A stretch of 7,946 nucleotides of DNA, from NCBI GenBank assembly GCA_009177205.1, contig WFMC01000010.1:1-7946 (forward strand). The letters run 5' to 3'. The position numbers and the translations under genes were made by a program. Position 1 is the stretch's first letter. Each line of letters starts with the position of its first letter. This document shows positions 1-6,590 of this stretch, one piece after another. This stretch comes from Bacteroidales bacterium. GTDB taxonomy: Bacteria > Bacteroidota > Bacteroidia > Bacteroidales > Muribaculaceae. The notes under the pieces were generated by a model. It saw nothing but the letters and a program-made list of their open reading frames with translations, had not been told where the DNA came from and searched no databases.

Positions 1-701
1 TGGCAAGACATCTCGGAATCCCTATGACGATTCGGGGCGCCCTCAAAGTCATTGAAGAGGATAAAGTTCTCAATGCTGATTATGCCTCTGCTAATTCCCG
101 TCCTTTTTTCTGCACTTTCGGAGTGGGATTTGACGCTGAGGTAACGGAAAAATTCAATAAACGTCCGGGAAGAGGTCTGAAAAATTATATAATGACCGTA
201 TTGGAGGAATATACTAATTATAAGTCTGATACCTACACCATTATTGCCAATGATAAAAGAATCACCGAGAAGGCTTTGATCGTGGCGGTATGCAACGCTT
301 CCCAGTATGGAAATAACGCTTATATAGCTCCGGAAGCCTCAATCAAGGATGGTCTGCTTGACATAACCATAGTCCACAATGGCTCCGATATAAAAAATAC
401 TTTCGCGGCTATAGATATGTTTTCGGGATTAATAGGTAAGACTGCCGCCACCACTACATTCCGGGCTTCCAATATAAAAATTATCCGTAATCATGAGGGA
501 GCCGTGCATTTCGATGGAGAAGCAAGCCATCTGGAGAAAGTTATTGAACTGAAATGTCACCCCGGGAAACTAAAACTCTTTTCGACTGCTAAAAAGTCAA
601 AATTGCGTGCGCTGATGGCACCTGAAATTCCTGTATTATCTCCCCTTTTCCTGACTGCAAGAGATTTGGGATTTAAATTACAGAATCTTTTTGAATCTTA
701 G
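1..701 (+). CDS. Diacylglycerol kinase / YegS-like lipid kinase, C-terminal part (5' end outside window)
   Basis: The frame is open from the left edge (first full codon at 3), so the ATG at 24 is internal and the true start lies upstream. The 232 visible residues begin with ARHLGIP, which in this family follows the PxGTxNxLAR nucleotide-binding motif; the GDGT motif would lie outside the window. Visible family landmarks are GVGFDAEVTE, the segment GNNAYIAPEASIKDGLLDI and the late motif VHFDGE. Known family members phosphorylate diacylglycerol or related lipids with ATP at the inner membrane face, recycling lipid or making phosphatidate; the substrate here cannot be told from sequence, and a sphingolipid-like substrate is possible. 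Family members are usually about 290-330 residues, so roughly 70-100 residues are missing. The TAG stop overlaps the stop of the opposing gene by two bases. Confidence 0.88.
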   Translation, partial: ARHLGIPMTIRGALKVIEEDKVLNADYASANSRPFFCTFGVGFDAEVTEKFNKRPGRGLKNYIMTVLEEYTNYKSDTYTIIANDKRITEKALIVAVCNASQYGNNAYIAPEASIKDGLLDITIVHNGSDIKNTFAAIDMFSGLIGKTAATTTFRASNIKIIRNHEGAVHFDGEASHLEKVIELKCHPGKLKLFSTAKKSKLRALMAPEIPVLSPLFLTARDLGFKLQNLFES

Positions 702-1249
702 GCTTCTGCCTCAGCCGCTTTCTTCCCTTTTACTCCCAAGAAGGTTAGAAATCTAATGGCATAAGCATCAAAGCGGGTTACACGATATACGAAATAACGC
801 TGCAATAGGAAGTTCCATCCCCAGGAAACTATCAACGAAACGAATAAACGCGCTGCAGCAAAATAACCGTCATGCTTGAACCCTATCTTTTCAAGCCAAT
901 CCCAATCACGGATTATGTAGAATAAAACTTCCGTGCCAACGGAGTTTAAAAGCAAACTCCCTATCCACACAAGGGCATATTTGACAATTACAGCACGCCA
1001 GTCAACTCCATCGGCATGAAAGGTAAACCTATAGTTTAAAATACAGTTTACTATGCCTCCGGCTACAGCGCCAATGGCTGTTGATAACCATGCGCTCAGA
1101 TGCACCCACGCAAAAAACACGAAACTTACGGCAAAGTCGGTCCAGCCTGACGCCTGCGACGAAACGCCACTTCGCAAAAATGTGAACAGGAAATTATCAC
1201 TGTGAAGCAATTGGTCGCCAACTTTTTTGCCAACTTTATTAATTTTCAT
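698..1249 (-). CDS. GtrA-like small multi-pass membrane protein
   Basis: This 183-residue protein fits the GtrA/DPMS family (PF04138): four hydrophobic segments near residues 24-46, 51-73, 88-112 and 129-155, an LRSGVSSQASGWTDF stretch opening the first, and a GGIVNCILNYRFTF block closing the second, the typical N-[FY]-x-[RK]-F signature. Relatives are thought to help move polyprenyl-linked sugars across the cytoplasmic membrane or to anchor glycosyltransferases; no partner glycosyltransferase is adjacent. The frame extends 18 codons upstream to 1303, but I chose the ATG at 1249: a Bacteroidota promoter (1274-1303) overlaps the extension, an AAAGGAAA stretch lies just upstream (1263-1270), and MKINK fits a family N-terminus. 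The C-terminus is a short charged tail (KGKKAAEAEA). It converges on the lipid kinase gene with overlapping stop codons. Confidence 0.85.
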   Translation of the reverse strand: MKINKVGKKVGDQLLHSDNFLFTFLRSGVSSQASGWTDFAVSFVFFAWVHLSAWLSTAIGAVAGGIVNCILNYRFTFHADGVDWRAVIVKYALVWIGSLLLNSVGTEVLFYIIRDWDWLEKIGFKHDGYFAAARLFVSLIVSWGWNFLLQRYFVYRVTRFDAYAIRFLTFLGVKGKKAAEAEA

Positions 1250-1273
1250 ATTTTTCGGGTTATTTCCTTTCTG

Positions 1274-1303
1274 CAAATTTAATATCTTTTTCTCGCAACA
1301 CAA
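1274..1303 (-). promoter_or_regulatory. Bacteroidota-type promoter for the GtrA-like gene
   Basis: Read on the minus strand there is TTG at 1303-1301, a 19-base spacer, then TAAATTTG at 1281-1274, which matches the TTG-N19-21-TAnnTTTG consensus of the primary sigma factor in Bacteroidota. Transcription would start near 1268, leaving a leader of about 20 bases before the ATG at 1249. Prediction from pattern only. Confidence 0.65.
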
Positions 1304-1327
1304 TAATTTTTATCATAAACATCAGTT

Positions 1328-1362
1328 TTTGCCTGTTCTTCCCCGCTTTTTTTGTAATTTTG
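1328..1362 (+). promoter_or_regulatory. Probable promoter of the M16 peptidase operon
   Basis: TAATTTTG at 1355-1362 fits the -7 consensus TAnnTTTG and lies 24 bases before the ATG at 1387, giving a leader of roughly 18 bases. The best upstream TTTG (1328-1331) is 23 bases away, longer than the usual 19-21, so the -33 assignment is weak. No Shine-Dalgarno sequence is visible before the start, which is common in this phylum. Confidence 0.5.
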
Positions 1363-1386
1363 TAGCTATATTACATCTATATCATC

Positions 1387-2604
1387 ATGATTAATATTTT
1401 TTCTCTTCCCAATGGTTTGAGAATTGCTGTTAAGCATACTCCGGATTCCAATGTCTCTTACATCGGAGTCGCTGTCAATGCCGGAAGCCGGGATGAATCT
1501 GCGGGACATCAGGGATTGGCTCATTTCGTGGAACACACTCTTTTTAAAGGAACTGACTCCCGCAGGGCTTGGCATATCTCTAACAGAATGGAAAGCATCG
1601 GCGGAGAACTAAACGCCTATACATCTAAAGAAGAGACCCTCATATACACTAATGCTCCCGCCGGCGAGCCACAGCGAGCCATTGAACTCCTCGCAGACAT
1701 CATCGCAAATTCCCGTTTCCCACATAGCGAAATCAATAAAGAACGCGAAGTAGTGATTGATGAAATCAATTCTTATCTTGATTCTCCGGCAGATTCAATT
1801 TTCGATGAATTTGAAGAATTCGCTTATTCCGGGTCTTCCCTCGCACATAATATCCTCGGCTCTCCCGAAAGTGTGCGCCAACTGACCTCTGCCGATTGCC
1901 GACATTTCCTCGATTTGCATTATACCCCCGGAAATATGGTGGTCTATGTGGCTGACCCGAGTCCGGTAAATAAAATTTTACATCTCATTGAGCGATATTT
2001 CGGGAATCTGCATTTCCCTACGGCTCCTTCCCAAAGGACTACTCCACCCCCAACAGAAGGTTTCAACAAGGTGATTGACAGAAAAGGACATCAGGCTCAT
2101 ACCATCACCGGCAGAAGACTTTTCAGCAGAACCGACCCCCGCCGATTTGCTCTATTCCTTTTGAATAATTATTTCGGAGGTCCGTGCATGAACTCACGCT
2201 TGAACAGAGAATTGAGAGAGAAACGAGGATTGGTTTATACGGTGGATTCCAACGTGGCTCTCCTTTCTGACACCGGGTTGATGCAAGTATATTTCGGTTG
2301 CGATATCTCAGATGTGGATAAATGCCTGTCGATTATAAATAAGGAATTGGCAAAAATAGCTTCTGAAAAACTATCTCCCCGCACTTTTGAAAATATTGTT
2401 AATCAATATTGCGGTCAACTGCTTGTCAGCTCGGATAACAAAGAGAATATGGCTATGTCAATGGCTAAAAGCCTGATGTATTTCAACGAAATACACGATA
2501 TCCGCCAAATGACGGAACGCTTGAGAAGCGTTACCCCGGAGGAGTTAAGAAGCGTTGCCGAATTTATCATTAATTCTCCTGAATGCAGGTTAACCATTCA
2601 TTGA
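1387..2604 (+). CDS. M16 family zinc metallopeptidase (pitrilysin / processing-peptidase type)
   Basis: The 405-residue product is a single-chain M16 peptidase with the inverted zinc motif HxxEH: HFVEH gives H46 and H50 as ligands and E49 as the catalytic base. The third ligand is probably E126 in the EREVVIDEI stretch, 76 residues after H50 as in mitochondrial processing peptidase beta; E119 is the second conserved glutamate. A second M16-type domain carries the family signature SRLNRELREKRGLVYTV with R280 and Y284, which in active members bind substrate. LGSPESVRQLT near 157-167 is also conserved. About 400-420 residues is normal for the short bacterial form, which usually dimerises. There is no signal peptide, so it should be cytoplasmic; its peptide substrate is unknown. 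The stop is one base before the dus start, implying co-transcription and likely translational coupling. Confidence 0.93.
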   Translation: MINIFSLPNGLRIAVKHTPDSNVSYIGVAVNAGSRDESAGHQGLAHFVEHTLFKGTDSRRAWHISNRMESIGGELNAYTSKEETLIYTNAPAGEPQRAIELLADIIANSRFPHSEINKEREVVIDEINSYLDSPADSIFDEFEEFAYSGSSLAHNILGSPESVRQLTSADCRHFLDLHYTPGNMVVYVADPSPVNKILHLIERYFGNLHFPTAPSQRTTPPPTEGFNKVIDRKGHQAHTITGRRLFSRTDPRRFALFLLNNYFGGPCMNSRLNRELREKRGLVYTVDSNVALLSDTGLMQVYFGCDISDVDKCLSIINKELAKIASEKLSPRTFENIVNQYCGQLLVSSDNKENMAMSMAKSLMYFNEIHDIRQMTERLRSVTPEELRSVAEFIINSPECRLTIH

Positions 2605-2605
2605 T

Positions 2606-3598
2606 ATGAAAATTGCTGATATTGATCTCGGACATCGCCCGGTGATGTTAGCCCCTATGGAGGATGTGACAGATGAATCTTTCCGCTTGATTTGCCGCGA
2701 ACAAGGGGCGGCAATGGTCTACACTGAGTTCGTGTCGGCTGAAGCATTGATACGCGACATAAAATCCACCACCCGCAAGCTGAAAGTTCTGCCTGAAGAA
2801 CGCCCCGTGGCAATCCAGATCTACGGACGAGAGGCTGATGCAATGGTGGAAGCGGCTAAAATCGTGGAAGAAGCTCAGCCGGATATTCTTGACCTTAATT
2901 TTGGCTGCCCCGTAAAAAAAGTAGCCCATAAAGGCGCCGGCGCCGGAATGCTGAGAGACATTCCGAAATTGCTTGATATCACTTCAAAAGTGGTGAAGGC
3001 TGTAGATCTCCCCGTCACTGTGAAAACACGTCTGGGTTGGGACGCAGAGAATAAAATTATCACCGACCTGGCGCCCGCCCTGCAAGACTGCGGAATCAAA
3101 GCCTTGACCGTGCATGGCAGAACACGCTCCCAAATGTATACCGGCAATGCAGATTGGACACTTATCGGCAAGCTAAAAGAGAATCCGGATATCAAAATTC
3201 CTGTCATCGGCAATGGTGATATCACCTCTCCCGAAGAAGCAAAGGAGGCTTTTGAAAAATTTGGTGTAGACGGCATAATGGTGGGACGAGCAAGCTTCGG
3301 TCAACCTTGGTTGTTCAGAGAAATAAGAGAATATCTCGATACGGGAAATTATACCCCCACAAGTCTGGATGAGAAATTTCGGTTGCTCACACGCCAGATA
3401 ATGGAAAGTATTGATAGAATTGACGAATATAGAGGTATTCTTCATATTCGCAGACATCTCGCCTCATCTCCCCTCTTTAAAGGGATTCCGGATTTCCGCC
3501 AAACCAGAATTAAAATGCTTCGAGCCAATACGCTCTCCGAACTCCTTGAAATCATCAATGAAACTCACGATAAATTAAACCAAAATATTTCGGATTAA
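2606..3598 (+). CDS. dusB: tRNA-dihydrouridine synthase (DusB type)
   Basis: This 330-residue protein is an FMN enzyme that reduces specific uridines of tRNA D-loops to dihydrouridine with NADPH. The TIM-barrel landmarks appear in order: APMEDVTD (16-23, FMN phosphate side), NFGCPVKKV with catalytic Cys101, VKTRLGW containing Lys140, LTVHGRTRSQMYTGNADW with His170, IGNGDI (201-206) and DGIMVGRASFGQPWLF (223-238) for phosphate binding. The C-terminal helical domain (about 245-330) is the tRNA-binding part. The length is typical. Similarity in the YTGNADW and GRASFGQPWLF motifs points to DusB rather than DusA or DusC, but the exact target uridine is not readable from sequence, and the symbol is less certain than the activity. 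The start follows the M16 stop by one base; the next gene starts 7 bases after the stop. Confidence 0.93.
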   Translation: MKIADIDLGHRPVMLAPMEDVTDESFRLICREQGAAMVYTEFVSAEALIRDIKSTTRKLKVLPEERPVAIQIYGREADAMVEAAKIVEEAQPDILDLNFGCPVKKVAHKGAGAGMLRDIPKLLDITSKVVKAVDLPVTVKTRLGWDAENKIITDLAPALQDCGIKALTVHGRTRSQMYTGNADWTLIGKLKENPDIKIPVIGNGDITSPEEAKEAFEKFGVDGIMVGRASFGQPWLFREIREYLDTGNYTPTSLDEKFRLLTRQIMESIDRIDEYRGILHIRRHLASSPLFKGIPDFRQTRIKMLRANTLSELLEIINETHDKLNQNISD

Positions 3599-3605
3599 CA
3601 TCTTT

Positions 3606-4328
3606 ATGAAAACTTTTAACCTTAAAAAATATCATCTGCTGAATTTATTTATTTTGGGATTCTTGTGTCTGAATTGCAATTGTCTGAGCGCTCAGAAACA
3701 TATCGAATATTCTATTGACATTCCCCAGTTCTCAACACTTAAAGTCCAGGATAACGTGAATGTCATATACAAAACTTCTCCCGATTCGTTGGCAAGAATA
3801 ACTTTCACCGCTCCGCAGGAATTTGAAGATGCTTTCATATTCACCTCCACTCCGGGAACGCTGAAAATTCAAGTTACTACTGAAGATGTAGGCAAAACTG
3901 ACCTTCCCACATTACACGTTTCTTCAAATATGCTTTCAAAAGTGGATAATTATTCTGATTTCAATGTAACAGTCGAAGATACGGGGCATGTGAAAAAATT
4001 TGAAGCTTCCTTGATTGGAAATGGAATGATAAACCTTAATCTCGTGAAAGCCGACAAAATCTCCGCCAAAACCACTGCAGGAAGAGGCTCTATTATAATC
4101 CAGGGCGTCTGCAACTCCGCACTTTTCCGCGTTACAGGCTCCGGAATTATCAATGCTGAAAACCTCACTGTAGAGAATTTGGAATGTAAATATTTCGGTT
4201 CAGGAGCGATATATTGCCCGGCTTCAAAAAAACTTGTAACCAAGGGAGTCGGCTCCACTAAGATCTATTACCGGGGGAATCCGATCTTAAAACATTCCGG
4301 CGGAGGAAAGCTCTTCCCCTTAAATTAA
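3606..4328 (+). CDS. Secreted GIN-domain (DUF2807) protein
   Basis: The 240-residue product starts with a signal peptide: basic MKTFNLKKYH, a hydrophobic core at 11-22, and a probable signal peptidase I site after LSA at residue 29. Cys21, Cys24 and Cys26 lie near the end of the signal, but no proper lipobox is present, so I do not call it a lipoprotein. The mature part opens with FSTLKVQDNVNVIYKTSPDSLARI, typical of the GIN domain (PF10988, DUF2807, described as a putative autotransporter-adhesin head). It continues as short beta repeats with spaced glycine and asparagine turns (GNGMINLNL, GRGSIII, GSGIINAENL, GSGAIYC, GVGSTKIYYRGNP), consistent with a right-handed beta-helix. Such proteins are abundant in Bacteroidota envelopes; function and ligand are unknown. 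It lies 7 bases after dus, probably in the same transcript. Confidence 0.85.
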   Translation: MKTFNLKKYHLLNLFILGFLCLNCNCLSAQKHIEYSIDIPQFSTLKVQDNVNVIYKTSPDSLARITFTAPQEFEDAFIFTSTPGTLKIQVTTEDVGKTDLPTLHVSSNMLSKVDNYSDFNVTVEDTGHVKKFEASLIGNGMINLNLVKADKISAKTTAGRGSIIIQGVCNSALFRVTGSGIINAENLTVENLECKYFGSGAIYCPASKKLVTKGVGSTKIYYRGNPILKHSGGGKLFPLN

Positions 4329-4331
4329 TTC

Positions 4332-4366
4332 CTAACTCTTAATTCTTAACTATTAACTCTTAACTC
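4332..4366 (+). repeat. Five tandem heptamers (consensus TTAACTC) before the flippase gene
   Basis: Positions 4332-4366 divide exactly into five 7-base units: CTAACTC, TTAATTC, TTAACTA, TTAACTC, TTAACTC. The array fills most of the 46-base gap between the GIN gene and the flippase and ends 8 bases before the flippase ATG, where a ribosome would bind. No TAnnTTTG promoter element is seen in the gap. Tandem AT-rich heptamers are prone to slippage, so the copy number may vary. Confidence 0.85.
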
Positions 4367-4374
4367 CTCCCTAA

Positions 4375-5880
4375 ATGCCTCCCCTGAAACTCCAAACTGC
4401 CCGCACTCTGAAATGGAACGCAATCGACCGCTTGCTCACACAAGTGCTTTACGCGCTCGTGGGGATCGTGCTGGCTAACATTTTGAGTCAGGAAGAATTC
4501 GGATTGGTAGGGGTATTATTGATTTTTCAAGCTTTCGCCACAATTCTTGTTGACTCCGGCTTCGGAGCCGCCTTGCTTCGTGATAAAAATCCGACACAGA
4601 AGGATTATTCCACCGTGTTTTGGTTTAACACTATCGTCAGCATCTTCATTTACGCTCTGCTCTTTCTCGGGGCACCATTAATAGCTAAACTATTTCAAAA
4701 TCAAGAGGAACTCATACCGCTATCTAAAGTTATGTTCCTTACTTTCGTTATAAATGGCTTAGCGATTGTGCAAGTCAATCGATTGATGAAAGAGATGAAT
4801 GTCAAGATGATTGCTGTCAGCAACACAATTTCTCTGATTGTCGGTGGAATTGCCGGGATATGGAGCGCAGTGGAGGGATATGGGGCGTGGGCATTGGTGT
4901 GGCAATCTCTTACAATGGCTATTGTTAAGACCGGGATTCTGTGGATTTATACCGGTTGGCGTCCTTCACGTGTATTCAGTTGGGCGTCCATAAGTAAAAT
5001 AAAAGCGGTAGGAATGAGTGTCTTCACATCATCCCTTCTCAATACCATCTCACTTAATATCTATAATTTCGTCATCGGTATATATTATTCAGCTGCTTCT
5101 CTCGGTGTCTATACTCAGGCTGATAAATGGTCAAAAATGGGCTCTGCATCCATTTCTCAGATATTGACGAGCAGTTTTGTGCCACTCCTTTCGAAGGTGC
5201 AGGACAACAAGCAGGATTTCGACCGTTATCTTGAAAAAACATTGCGCTTCACAAGTTTCATCCTTCTGCCGGCAATGACCTTTATGGCGCTTGCTGCCAA
5301 GCCCGTATTCCATCTTCTCTTTGCCGACAAATGGGACGCGGCAATACCATTGTTTCAGATTTTGTCGATACGGGGCATTTTCATAGTATACATAAGTCTA
5401 TTTTCAAATTATTTGTTGGCATTGGGGAAGGCAAAGGCAATTTTCCATTCTGAATTTATAAAAGACGCCATGATATTTCTGGCTATTGCCGCAACTATAT
5501 TCTCAGGCAATCTAACCCTGCTCATAATCGGGCAGGCATCAGCAACAATATTGACATGGATAATTCTTTTACCCGTAACTAATCGGTCATTGAATATTCA
5601 TCTTTCGGCACTATTAAAACCTATCCTCCCCTTTCTTCTTCTAACTTTGATAATGACCATCACGACAATATGCCTACCGGAATTGCTTGAAGCAATAATA
5701 GACAATAGTTGGGTGAACGTTGGCTGCGGAAATATTCGTGTAAAAGCCTTGATATTATTGACGTTGCAAACTGTCATAGCCTCTTTAACCTACTATTGTT
5801 CGTCAAAAATCTTCAAACTTCCCGAACTCTCGGAAGCCATGGACTATCTCCTTGGTAGATTCCGCAAAAATCACCCCTAA
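4375..5880 (+). CDS. Wzx/WzxC-like polysaccharide flippase (MOP superfamily)
   Basis: The 501-residue protein is hydrophobic nearly throughout, with about 12-14 membrane segments, and belongs to the polysaccharide-transporter branch of the MOP superfamily (Polysacc_synt type, TCDB 2.A.66.2). The N-terminal KWNAIDRLLTQV followed by VLANILSQEEFGLVGVLLIF and the motif DSGFGAALLRDKNPTQKDYSTVF (split here across residues 60-82) is the hallmark of the WzxC-like group. Family members move lipid-linked oligosaccharide units across the cytoplasmic membrane for O-antigen, capsule or exopolysaccharide assembly. No glycosyltransferase or polymerase gene lies beside it, so the cargo is unknown. The start is the ATG following the heptamer array; no Shine-Dalgarno is visible. 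It is on the same strand as the three preceding genes and may be read through from them. No clear intrinsic terminator follows the TAA. Confidence 0.9.
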   Translation: MPPLKLQTARTLKWNAIDRLLTQVLYALVGIVLANILSQEEFGLVGVLLIFQAFATILVDSGFGAALLRDKNPTQKDYSTVFWFNTIVSIFIYALLFLGAPLIAKLFQNQEELIPLSKVMFLTFVINGLAIVQVNRLMKEMNVKMIAVSNTISLIVGGIAGIWSAVEGYGAWALVWQSLTMAIVKTGILWIYTGWRPSRVFSWASISKIKAVGMSVFTSSLLNTISLNIYNFVIGIYYSAASLGVYTQADKWSKMGSASISQILTSSFVPLLSKVQDNKQDFDRYLEKTLRFTSFILLPAMTFMALAAKPVFHLLFADKWDAAIPLFQILSIRGIFIVYISLFSNYLLALGKAKAIFHSEFIKDAMIFLAIAATIFSGNLTLLIIGQASATILTWIILLPVTNRSLNIHLSALLKPILPFLLLTLIMTITTICLPELLEAIIDNSWVNVGCGNIRVKALILLTLQTVIASLTYYCSSKIFKLPELSEAMDYLLGRFRKNHP

Positions 5881-6075
5881 TATCTTCTCCATAAGACTCC
5901 TAAGCGTCTCATTGCGTATACCAAATGCTAATGAAATAGAATATAACCCACCCCTCCAATCTACAGTGCGAATAGCGCATTGAAAAAAATTTTCTTTATT
6001 TCATACCACCGGATAATTAAATTTAATTTTTCAAATTGCATATTGACCTGCAGAGCAGAATAATATCATAAGCAC
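5881..6075. other. Non-coding stretch after the flippase gene, no gene seen
   Basis: This AT-rich stretch between the flippase stop and the first direct repeat carries no convincing ORF, RNA gene or strong terminator. It includes an AT-only 14-base palindrome at 6015-6028 (AATTAAATTTAATT), which could arise by composition alone. With the following features it belongs to a gap of about 500 bases between the flippase and tRNA-Phe. Confidence 0.6.
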
Positions 6076-6149
6076 GTATGTAATAATGTAGGCGCGTATT
6101 GGTAATGAAACATGCGCGAAGCGTATGTTATAATGTAGACACGTATTGG
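6076..6149. repeat. Pair of 27-base direct repeats, 47-base period
   Basis: Copy 1 (6076-6102) and copy 2 (6123-6149) both start GTATGT, continue with ATAATGTAG and end CGTATTGG. They match at 24 of 27 positions, differing at repeat positions 7, 17 and 19. The 20 bases between the copies are unrelated to them. The sequence is extragenic and I cannot assign it a function; it resembles dispersed intergenic repeats that I recall in Bacteroidales genomes, but that is recollection and not tested here. Confidence 0.75.
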
Positions 6150-6192
6150 GGCAGCCGGTGCGTGTAACAAAAAAGCATGGGCACCTCCCTCC

Positions 6193-6232
6193 TTATGTTT
6201 TCATTTTGCCGAACGTCAAAATGAAAACATAA
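6193..6232. repeat. Perfect 16-bp inverted repeat with 8-base loop
   Basis: TTATGTTTTCATTTTG (6193-6208) is followed by an 8-base loop (CCGAACGT) and its exact reverse complement CAAAATGAAAACATAA (6217-6232). The plus-strand 3' flank is A-rich and the minus-strand 3' flank is GGAGGGAGGTGCCC, so neither direction gives the T-tract of an intrinsic terminator. It sits 22 bases before the -33 box of the tRNA promoter. It may be a protein-binding palindrome, a cruciform-forming site or the stem of an unrecognised RNA. Confidence 0.85.
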
Positions 6233-6254
6233 AAACAAAAAAAATCAAAAAATA

Positions 6255-6286
6255 TTTGCACAAATAAAAAAGAAGTATTAACTTTG
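6255..6286 (+). promoter_or_regulatory. Strong Bacteroidota promoter driving tRNA-Phe
   Basis: TTTG at 6255-6258, a 20-base spacer, then TAACTTTG at 6279-6286 is a near-perfect match to the TTTG-N19-21-TAnnTTTG consensus and the best promoter in the window. Transcription should begin near 6291-6293, giving a leader of roughly 95 bases before the mature tRNA. Confidence 0.82.
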
Positions 6287-6290
6287 CACT

Positions 6291-6386
6291 CGCAAACGGA
6301 ACAAACCGCTTTGCGAAAAAAAGACTTGAATAGCAAACTTACGCTTCGGTGAAGTTTCAGTCAGAAAGACAATCGAGTTAAAAAAT
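6291..6386 (+). other. Structured 5' leader of the tRNA-Phe transcript
   Basis: The leader contains two potential hairpins. The first pairs CGCAAACGG (6291-6299) with 6306-6315 with one bulged C at 6309 and an AACAAA loop. The second pairs AAACTT (6335-6340) with AAGTTT (6352-6357) around an inner segment containing C(TTCG)G, a UUCG tetraloop context. No ORF is convincing here. The leader is presumably removed by RNase P and other nucleases. Confidence 0.5.
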
Positions 6387-6459
6387 GGTGCCATAGCTCA
6401 GTTGGTAGAGCAAAGGACTGAAAATCCTTGTGTCCCCGGTTCGATTCCTGGTGGCACCA
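6387..6459 (+). tRNA. tRNA-Phe (anticodon GAA)
   Basis: All cloverleaf parts are present in 73 bases: acceptor GGTGCCA (6387-6393) with TGGCACC (6452-6458), D-arm GCTC/GAGC, anticodon stem AAGGA/TCCTT around loop CTGAAAA with anticodon GAA, a 5-base variable loop GTGTC, and a T-arm with loop TTCGATT, then discriminator A at 6459. The 3' CCA is not encoded. The T-stem CCCGG/CCTGG has one C-U mismatch (positions 51-63). It is transcribed alone from a strong promoter and ended by the terminator at 6473-6516. Confidence 0.97.
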
Positions 6460-6460
6460 C
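6437..6460 (+). other. Putative attachment site (left junction) in the 3' part of tRNA-Phe
   Basis: Inference from context: an integrase gene starts 200 bases downstream of the tRNA and reads away from it, the usual layout when a tyrosine recombinase uses the T-arm and acceptor end of a tRNA gene as attB. Exact core limits are unknown, and no second copy of the tRNA 3' end exists in the window, so the other end of the element must lie to the right. Confidence 0.4.
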
Positions 6461-6472
6461 TTAGTAAGAACT

Positions 6473-6516
6473 CGCTGAAAATCAGTTAATTATAACGATT
6501 TTCAGCGTTGTTTTTT
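6473..6516 (+). terminator. Intrinsic terminator downstream of tRNA-Phe
   Basis: CGCTGAAAATC (6473-6483) pairs perfectly with GATTTTCAGCG (6497-6507), and an inner GTTA/TAAC (6485-6488 with 6493-6496) extends the stem after one bulged A. TTGTTTTTT follows immediately. This is a classical rho-independent terminator 13 bases after the tRNA. Confidence 0.88.
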
Positions 6517-6590
6517 CCTCCCCTAACACTGGTTTTCGGTTAAAAAAAAGACCTCACCTGTCGCATTTCGGCGCATATTGTAGTACATAG

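Noticed and set aside
1250..1303. Upstream extension of the GtrA-like protein by 18 residues
   Set aside because: The extension overlaps the predicted promoter (1274-1303) and looks unlike a GtrA N-terminus; the ATG at 1249 is the better start.
2875..3276. Minus-strand frame of 133 codons inside dus
   Set aside because: It is antisense to a gene with all Dus motifs and has no domain features.
3606..3692. Lipoprotein signal in the GIN protein
   Set aside because: Cysteines lie near the end of the signal, but none sits in a proper lipobox; LSA followed by Gln fits signal peptidase I better.
6015..6028. AATTAAATTTAATT palindrome as a terminator or operator
   Set aside because: It is AT-only, short and in AT-rich DNA; a perfect 14-base palindrome of this composition can occur by chance and no GC stem is present.
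6072..6232. CRISPR array
   Set aside because: Only two imperfect repeats 20 bases apart are present, there are no further units and no cas gene is in the window.
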